In this document: positions 59,940 to 64,000 of the stretch, piece by piece
Layout of the letters: each line of letters begins with the position of its first letter
Numbering within the stretch: position 1 is the first letter of the stretch
DNA from: Kitasatospora sp. NBC_01287
GTDB taxonomy: Bacteria; Actinomycetota; Actinomycetes; Streptomycetales; Streptomycetaceae
Reading direction: 5' to 3'
Assembly: GCF_026340565.1 (NCBI RefSeq)
Contig: NZ_JAPEPB010000001.1
Location: 2,704,501-2,768,500 of the forward strand
DNA length: 64,000 nucleotides
Notes under the pieces: generated by a model
Seen by the model: only the letters and a program-made list of their open reading frames with translations
Database searches by the model: none
What the model was told of the DNA's origin: nothing
Program-made: the position numbers and the translations under genes

Positions 59940-59973
59940 CGGCGTCAGGTGACGGTGACTTGAGTACGGCGGC

Positions 59974-60996
59974 TCAGACGAGGCCGGCCTTCTCCAGCGC
60001 GGCGCAGCAGGTGTTGACCAGCAGGCGGGTCACCACGTACGGGTCGATGTTGGCGTTCGGGCGACGGTCCTCGATGTAGCCCTTCTGCTCCACCTCGACC
60101 TGCCACGGGATGCGCACCGAGGCACCGCGGTCCGAGACACCGTAGGAGTAGACGTTCCACGGGGCGGTCTCGTGCTTGCCGGTGAGGCGGGCCTGGATGT
60201 CGTCACCGTACTGGTTGACGTGCTCCAGCACGATCTCCTGCGAGGCGCCGAGCGACTCGCAGGCGGCGATGATGGCGTCGTAGCCCTCGCGCATGGCCTT
60301 GGTGGAGAAGTTGGTGTGCGCGCCCGCGCCGTTCCAGTCGCCGCGCACCGGCTTGGCGTCCAGGGTGGCGTCGATGCCGAACTCCTCGGCGGTGCGGTAG
60401 AGCAGGTAGCGGGCGACCCAGAGGTGGTCGGAGGCGGTCAGCGCGTCGACCGGGCCGATCTGGAACTCCCACTGGCCGGGCATGACCTCGGCGTTGATGC
60501 CGCAGATCGCCAGGCCGGCGGCCAGGCAGCGGTCCAGGTGCAGCTCGACGATCTCGCGGCCGAAGACCTCCTCGGCGCCGATCCCGCAGTAGTAGCCGCC
60601 CTGCGGGGCCGGGAAGCCGCCCTCGGGGAAGCCCAGCGGACGCGAGCCCTTGAAGAAGGTGTACTCCTGCTCGATGCCGAAGATCGCCTCCTGGTCGGCG
60701 AACTGCTCGGCGATCGGGCGCAGCAGGGCGCGGGTGTTGGAGACGTGCGGGGTGCCGTCCGTCTCGTTGACCTCGCACAGGACCAGGATGTGGTCGCCGC
60801 CGCGGATCGGGTCCGGGAAGGAGGCGATCGGGTCGAGCACGCGGTCCGAGGCGTGCCCCTCCGCCTGGCTGGTGGAGGAACCGTCGAAGCCCCAGGTCGG
60901 CAGCTTGTCCGCGTTGGCCAGGATCCGAGTCTTGGAGCGGAGCTTGGCGGTCGGCTTGGTGCCGTCGATCCAGATGTACTCGGCCTTGATAGCCAC
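59974..60996 (-). CDS. glnII: glutamine synthetase type II
   Basis: 340 residues from a GTG with GAGGTAA 8 nt upstream; the longer frame reaching 61431 is shadow. Eukaryotic-type GSII: AEYIWIDGT at the start, WGFDGSSTSQAEG near 36, EQEYTFF near 110, NAEVMPGQWEFQIGP near 157, WNGAGAHTNFSTKAMRE near 212 and RIPWQVEVEQKGYIEDRRP near 292. GSII proteins are about 340-360 residues, so this is full length. Makes glutamine from glutamate and ammonia, and is heat-labile in Streptomyces. Upstream GlnR-type half-sites suggest nitrogen control. Confidence 0.95.
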   Translation of the reverse strand: MAIKAEYIWIDGTKPTAKLRSKTRILANADKLPTWGFDGSSTSQAEGHASDRVLDPIASFPDPIRGGDHILVLCEVNETDGTPHVSNTRALLRPIAEQFADQEAIFGIEQEYTFFKGSRPLGFPEGGFPAPQGGYYCGIGAEEVFGREIVELHLDRCLAAGLAICGINAEVMPGQWEFQIGPVDALTASDHLWVARYLLYRTAEEFGIDATLDAKPVRGDWNGAGAHTNFSTKAMREGYDAIIAACESLGASQEIVLEHVNQYGDDIQARLTGKHETAPWNVYSYGVSDRGASVRIPWQVEVEQKGYIEDRRPNANIDPYVVTRLLVNTCCAALEKAGLV

Positions 60997-61049
60997 GGCG
61001 GTTACCTCGCAATGTTTTGGTGGGTGCCCGCGTAGCGTCGCAAGTCGCC

Positions 61050-61087
61050 GTTTCCCCGTTGTTCCTCTTGTGTAACCAGCGTGTGAA
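61050..61087 (-). promoter_or_regulatory. GlnR-type binding site, four half-sites
   Basis: On the minus strand: TTCAC-N6-GTTAC-N6-GGAAC-N6-GAAAC, four 5-mers on an exact 11-nt period. Streptomyces GlnR sites have the form GTNAC-N6-GAAAC repeated at this spacing. The site is 54-91 nt before the glnII start. Adjacent A/T-rich sequence could hold the promoter. Confidence 0.8.
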
Positions 61088-61112
61088 CCGACTGTCCGAA
61101 GTGGCACCCTCA

Positions 61113-61125
61113 CACTCTGAGAGTG
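61113..61125. promoter_or_regulatory. palindrome CACTCTGAGAGTG upstream of glnII
   Basis: 13-bp odd palindrome with arms CACTCT and AGAGTG, 26 nt beyond the GlnR-like site, 117-129 nt before the start. Could be a second regulator site. No assignment. Confidence 0.4.
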
Positions 61126-61148
61126 CCGCACGGGGCGTTTTACGCTGG

Positions 61149-61167
61149 CTGCCCGATATCCGGGCAG
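61149..61167 (-). terminator. hairpin after the wall-anchored protein gene
   Basis: CTGCCCG-ATATC-CGGGCAG, 7-bp stem, starting 1-2 nt after the stop codon at 61169 on the minus strand. Short but perfect. Confidence 0.55.
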
Positions 61168-61168
61168 G

Positions 61169-62290
61169 TCAGCGCCGGTGTCCGGAACGGCGGCGGCGGG
61201 CCAGCAGCACGGCGGCGGCGCCCAGGACGAGCAGCGCGGTGCCGGCGATGCCGAGTGGGATGACGCTCGTGTTACCGGTGAACGCCAGCGCGGGGTCGGC
61301 CGGGCGGGCGGGGGTGGCCGGGCGGGCGGGGTCGGCCGGGCGGGCGGGGTCGGCCGGGCGGGCGGGGGTGGCGGCGCGGGTCGGGGTGGCGGCGGGGGTG
61401 GCGGGGTCGGCGGGGGTGGCGGGGTCCGCACCGGCGTCGGCGCCGGGAGCGGCGGCAGGGGAGGCCCCGGGAGCGCCCGTGGCGGTGGCGGCCTGGGCGG
61501 CGGTGACGGGGAGGGCCGGGGCCGCCGCGCCGGACGAGGGGGCCGAGGCGGCGGGTGAGGCGGCGGGCGACGGCGCGGCGGAGCCGCCGGGCTTGCGACA
61601 GCTCACCGAGGCCACCGTGATGGTGCCGTCCACCTTGGCGACGTTGAGGTTCAGCGGGTTCAGCGCGACCGTCACCGAGAGCGCGGCGGCGGCCGCCGTC
61701 GTGGAGGTGGTGCTGCGCTGCGAGAACTCGATGTCCACCGTGCCGATCGCCGGGACGACCACGTGCGTCGGCCCGTCCAGCCGCAGGTTCACCTGGTGGC
61801 CGAGCACCGAGAGTGCGGCGGGCGCGTCCACGGTGGCCGTCGGCGGGCCGTCGACCGGGCAGCTGACCGAGGTGCCGAGCGCCCGCAGCCCCAGCAGGGT
61901 GGTCGCGGGCAGGCCCGGCGCGTGCACATCGGCGTTGAGCAACTGGACGGCGGCGGAGGCGCCCTGGGCGTCCACCCGGGTCACCGAGCTGCCCACGTCC
62001 GCCTTGAGCAGGGTGACGGGCCCGGGCTGCGCCACACCGGCCACGTCCGCGCTCAGCATCGCGCCGTGCTGCTCGGCGGGCGAGGAGGTCTTGTTCAGCG
62101 CGATGTCCACCGGGATGTCCACCGCGTTGTTCAACAGGCGCACGTGCAGATCGAGTTCGGCGGTGACGGCACTGGCCTGCCCGGCCGCGGGGGTGTCGGC
62201 GCGGGCCGACCCGAGGGCCGGGAGCGCGGCGAGCGCGGTGGCGGCCAGGACGGCGGCGGCACGATGGACGGGACGGGCGGCGGACAGCAC
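61169..62290 (-). CDS. SCO1860-type LAxTG wall-anchored protein (variant sorting motif LAFTG)
   Basis: 373 residues from a GTG with GGGGGTT upstream. Signal peptide about 1-31; then a 200-residue domain of alternating strands with two Cys (SVSCPVDG near 145 and VSCRKPGG near 235), matching the SCO1860 family, including TTSTTAAAAALSVTVALNPLNLNVA-like patterns (cited here by its NPLNLNVAKV core). Then about 95 residues of Pro/Ala/Thr-rich linker with PARPADPARPAD repeats, and a sortase signal: LAFTG, hydrophobic helix, RRRR tail. Family members usually end LAETG; here the third residue is Phe. Function unknown; wall-attached surface protein. Confidence 0.85.
   Translation of the reverse strand: MLSAARPVHRAAAVLAATALAALPALGSARADTPAAGQASAVTAELDLHVRLLNNAVDIPVDIALNKTSSPAEQHGAMLSADVAGVAQPGPVTLLKADVGSSVTRVDAQGASAAVQLLNADVHAPGLPATTLLGLRALGTSVSCPVDGPPTATVDAPAALSVLGHQVNLRLDGPTHVVVPAIGTVDIEFSQRSTTSTTAAAAALSVTVALNPLNLNVAKVDGTITVASVSCRKPGGSAAPSPAASPAASAPSSGAAAPALPVTAAQAATATGAPGASPAAAPGADAGADPATPADPATPAATPTRAATPARPADPARPADPARPATPARPADPALAFTGNTSVIPLGIAGTALLVLGAAAVLLARRRRSGHRR
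61281..61400 (-). repeat. GC-rich tandem repeats encoding the Pro/Ala linker
   Basis: Units around GGGCGGGCGGGGTCGGCC repeat about five times, giving PARPAD-like residues in the linker before the sorting signal. Expected to vary in length. Confidence 0.65.
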
Positions 62291-62439
62291 GGTGGAACCC
62301 CCAGGGGTGGACAGTGGTGGGGAGCGTCAGGTGCGCTCCGGATGGCCGCCATCCTCAGCGGTATCCACTGCCGCATGGGCAACTCCCGCTCCTGGTTCAC
62401 TCGTTGGAGTGAACCAGGGGCGGGCGGCCACATCCGCGA

Positions 62440-62910
62440 TCAGCTCGCGCCGACGTGGGTGATCTTGCTGGTGTTGAGGTAGAGCCCCGCGAAGGCCGCC
62501 ACCGCCGAGGTCAGCGCGGGGACCGCGTCGACGTGCCGCGGGAAGACCAGCACCGCGACGCCGGCCGAGACCGCGGCCAGCAGCGCGCAGAGGGCCAGCA
62601 GGTTCCAGGCGCCACGGGTGACCGTGTGACCGGGGTTGATGACCGCGCCGAGCAGCGCGGTGACCAGGCCGGCGATGGTCTGGGTGAGATTCGGCAGCGC
62701 GGCGTCGCCGTCCCAGGCGATCACCGCGAGGAAGACCATGAGCAGACCGAAGCCCACCGCGACCAGCCCGGCGGCGGGTCCTGCGGCGGACGGGGAGGCG
62801 GAGGCGGAGGCGGAGGCAGCAGGTCCGGCGGCCGGCGCGGGGGGCTGGGCGGGGACGGGCGTGGGGGCGGGAGCGGAGGCGGACGGGGACGTCGGCGCCG
62901 GCGTGGCCAT
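62440..62910 (-). CDS. small membrane protein with Pro/Ala/Ser-rich N-terminus
   Basis: 156 residues from the ATG at 62910 (GGAGAA 4-5 nt upstream). The first 45 residues are Pro, Ala, Ser and Thr; then about four hydrophobic segments between 48 and 148 with short polar loops (WDGDAALPNLTQT; PGHTVTRG; FPRHVDAVP). Short tail ending THVGAS. No family recognised. It faces away from the SLATT-like gene with about 155 nt between starts. Confidence 0.6.
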   Translation of the reverse strand: MATPAPTSPSASAPAPTPVPAQPPAPAAGPAASASASASPSAAGPAAGLVAVGFGLLMVFLAVIAWDGDAALPNLTQTIAGLVTALLGAVINPGHTVTRGAWNLLALCALLAAVSAGVAVLVFPRHVDAVPALTSAVAAFAGLYLNTSKITHVGAS

Positions 62911-63065
62911 CGGGTTCTCCAGGGAGGCGTGAGCGAGCTGGTCCCGACAGCAAACCGCCAAGACGGCCGCCAGTCCACCGGCTGCGCGCCCCGGGAAGCC
63001 GGGCGGGGAGCAGAACCTCCAGCTCAGTCCTGTGATGTGAGACCCTACGGTCGGGAGTCGCAGGG

Positions 63066-63581
63066 GTGTCGCGTACGGGGAGCGATGGGGGCGAAGTGGG
63101 ATCGAGCGGGCAGGTGGGAGCGGGGCCGGCTCCGATGGAGACCGCCGGCCACCTCTTGGAGAAGATTCGGCAGGGCAACGTCTACGCCCGGAGCAGGAAG
63201 AAGCGCCTCCGCCTCGCCTCTTCGGCGTTGAAGGTGCTGACGCTCTCGCTGTCCGCCGCCTCAACGATCATCCTGGGCTTGCAGAACCTGAACCTCTGGG
63301 CCGGCTTGGCCTTCTCCCTCGTGGCACTGGTCACCCTGCTGGGGGCCGTTGAGTCGTTCTTCAACTGGAGATCGCGCTGGGTGTTGATGGAGGAGACGCA
63401 GTACCGGTTCCAGCGTCTCACCGATGACCTTGAGTACCTCATCGCGTCAACGCCCGCTACCGATCTCACCCACGACCGGCTCCAGCCGATCTTCGACGAA
63501 TACCAGGGCGTATGGGCGCACCTGAGCGAGCGCTGGCTGCAGGAGCGCCGCGCCCTGCCCTCCACCTCGGAGAGCCAGTGA
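63066..63581 (+). CDS. SLATT/DUF4231-like two-span membrane protein
   Basis: 171 residues from a GTG with GGGAG 9-12 nt upstream; a TACGGT box lies at 63046-63051. A basic stretch (YARSRKKRLRLA) leads into two membrane spans at about 52-70 and 75-93, then a charged helix (NWRSRWVLMEETQYRFQRLTDDLEYLIAS by position 100-128; core EETQYRFQRL) and a soluble end. That matches the SLATT/DUF4231 pattern. SLATT proteins are predicted pore-like effectors of cyclic-nucleotide or SLOG-linked conflict systems. No nucleotidyltransferase or SLOG gene lies within the window, so the effector role here is open. Less extreme codon bias than the neighbours. Confidence 0.7.
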   Translation: MSRTGSDGGEVGSSGQVGAGPAPMETAGHLLEKIRQGNVYARSRKKRLRLASSALKVLTLSLSAASTIILGLQNLNLWAGLAFSLVALVTLLGAVESFFNWRSRWVLMEETQYRFQRLTDDLEYLIASTPATDLTHDRLQPIFDEYQGVWAHLSERWLQERRALPSTSESQ

Positions 63582-63616
63582 GCCATCGACTCCCCTGCGG
63601 CTCGGTCAGGGCCGTC

Positions 63617-63760
63617 ATGTCGACCAAGGTCACGTTCTACGACATCCCGGCCGAGCACTGTATCCACCCGCGGACCACGAACCCGGTCGAGTCGACGTTC
63701 TCCACCATCAAGTTCCGCACCAGGGTCACCTGTGGCGCCGGTAGCCCGGCTGCGGCGCCC
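63617..63760 (+). pseudogene. IS256-family transposase remnant
   Basis: Codons read TFYDIPAEHCIHPRTTNPVES, then TFSTIKFRTRVTCGAGS. Intact IS256 (Mutator) transposases have FPAEHWxHxRTTNPIESTFATVRLRTKVTKG near their C-terminus, with the last acidic residue of the DDE triad in this segment. Only about 40 residues are recognisable, with Trp to Cys and other changes, and the rest of the element is absent, so it is dead. No inverted repeats or target duplication could be made out. Confidence 0.7.
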
Positions 63761-64000
63761 GACGATCGCATCCACGACTCGGCAGAAGCCATCGACCTGG
63801 AACTGACGCAGATCCTCGCCTACTTCGGACGCTCGGTCGAGGAGCTCGACCCCGTCCACACCGCACTCGTGCCCCTCCGAGGCACAGGGGTCCAGCTCCT
63901 CACATCAGCCGCCCCACGCTCCCGCTGGCAGGTCATCCAGGGAACCAATCCGCCGCCATGACCAAGCCATCCACGGGTATCGACCACTGCTCCCGCCGGA
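63761..64000. other. right edge, no gene assigned
   Basis: The remnant's frame stays open to 63961 (LTQILAYFGRSVEELDPVHTA and on) but without recognised domain or start. A new ATG at 63958 opens a frame that leaves the window after 14 codons. Nothing else can be supported. Confidence 0.35.

Noticed and set aside
62440..63581. Complete CBASS or similar defence system
   Set aside because: A SLATT-like effector candidate is present but no nucleotidyltransferase, sensor or accessory gene is found within the window.

Overview
The window is very GC-rich, gene-dense actinobacterial chromosome and points to the family Streptomycetaceae. The signs are the SCO1860-type LAxTG wall protein, AmaP/Asp23 genes, GlnII with a GlnR-type upstream site, rare TTA (bldA) codons, and many leaderless starts with a TANNNT box 6-7 nt before the start codon. 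The crotonyl-CoA carboxylase/reductase carries every residue I remember as important in the Kitasatospora setae enzyme, at identical numbering, so Kitasatospora or a close relative is my best guess. I saw no rRNA, tRNA, phage or CRISPR locus.

Layout. 1-7.4 kb: end of an SDR gene, a five-gene Asp23/AmaP envelope-stress operon, a crotonase-like protein, a small HTH protein, an ABC-F ribosome-associated ATPase with a possible seven-codon leaderless leader peptide, and a secreted beta-propeller-like protein. 7.7-19.1 kb: an exopolysaccharide locus with a secreted GH26-type mannanase, acyltransferase, Wzz-like protein, two GT4 glycosyltransferases, polysaccharide deacetylase, MurJ/Wzx-like flippase, Wzy-like polymerase and polyprenyl glycosyl-phosphotransferase; most of these genes overlap end to start. 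19.3-29.6 kb: mixed genes, including an SRPBCC protein, HipA-like kinase, CPT-like kinase, lgt, an orphan VapC whose VapB is reduced to a C-terminal tail, an aldo/keto reductase, a truncated methyltransferase, a secreted cysteine hydrolase, an SDR and a glutamine synthetase-like ligase.

30.1-39.5 kb: the ethylmalonyl-CoA pathway (tandem-domain 3-hydroxybutyryl-CoA dehydrogenase, TetR regulator, Ccr, Ecm, Mcl, MaoC hydratase, acyl-CoA dehydrogenase), followed by psd-pssA for phosphatidylethanolamine synthesis. 41.4-45.7 kb: poorly known genes, a membrane-anchored hydrolase and an XRE regulator. 45.9-52.8 kb: a cobalamin riboswitch driving cobD-cobQ-chlID-cobO-cobB; a CobE-CobC fusion lies 3 kb further on, beyond a TTA-containing secreted PI-PLC/ricin-lectin protein and a divergent SDR/MarR pair. 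57.5-64 kb: divergent ArsR-type regulator and MFS exporter sharing a palindrome, glnII with four GlnR-like half-sites, the wall-anchored protein, two small membrane proteins (one SLATT/DUF4231-like) and an IS256-family transposase remnant.

How the parts connect: Ecm needs adenosylcobalamin, which the cob operon supplies (CobO adenosylates the corrin). The EPS polymerase and the PI-PLC/lectin protein each have a TTA at codon 11, which would tie polymer assembly and a secreted lipase-like activity to bldA and so to development. All coordinates come from reading the sequence by eye; functions are from recognised families and were not searched.
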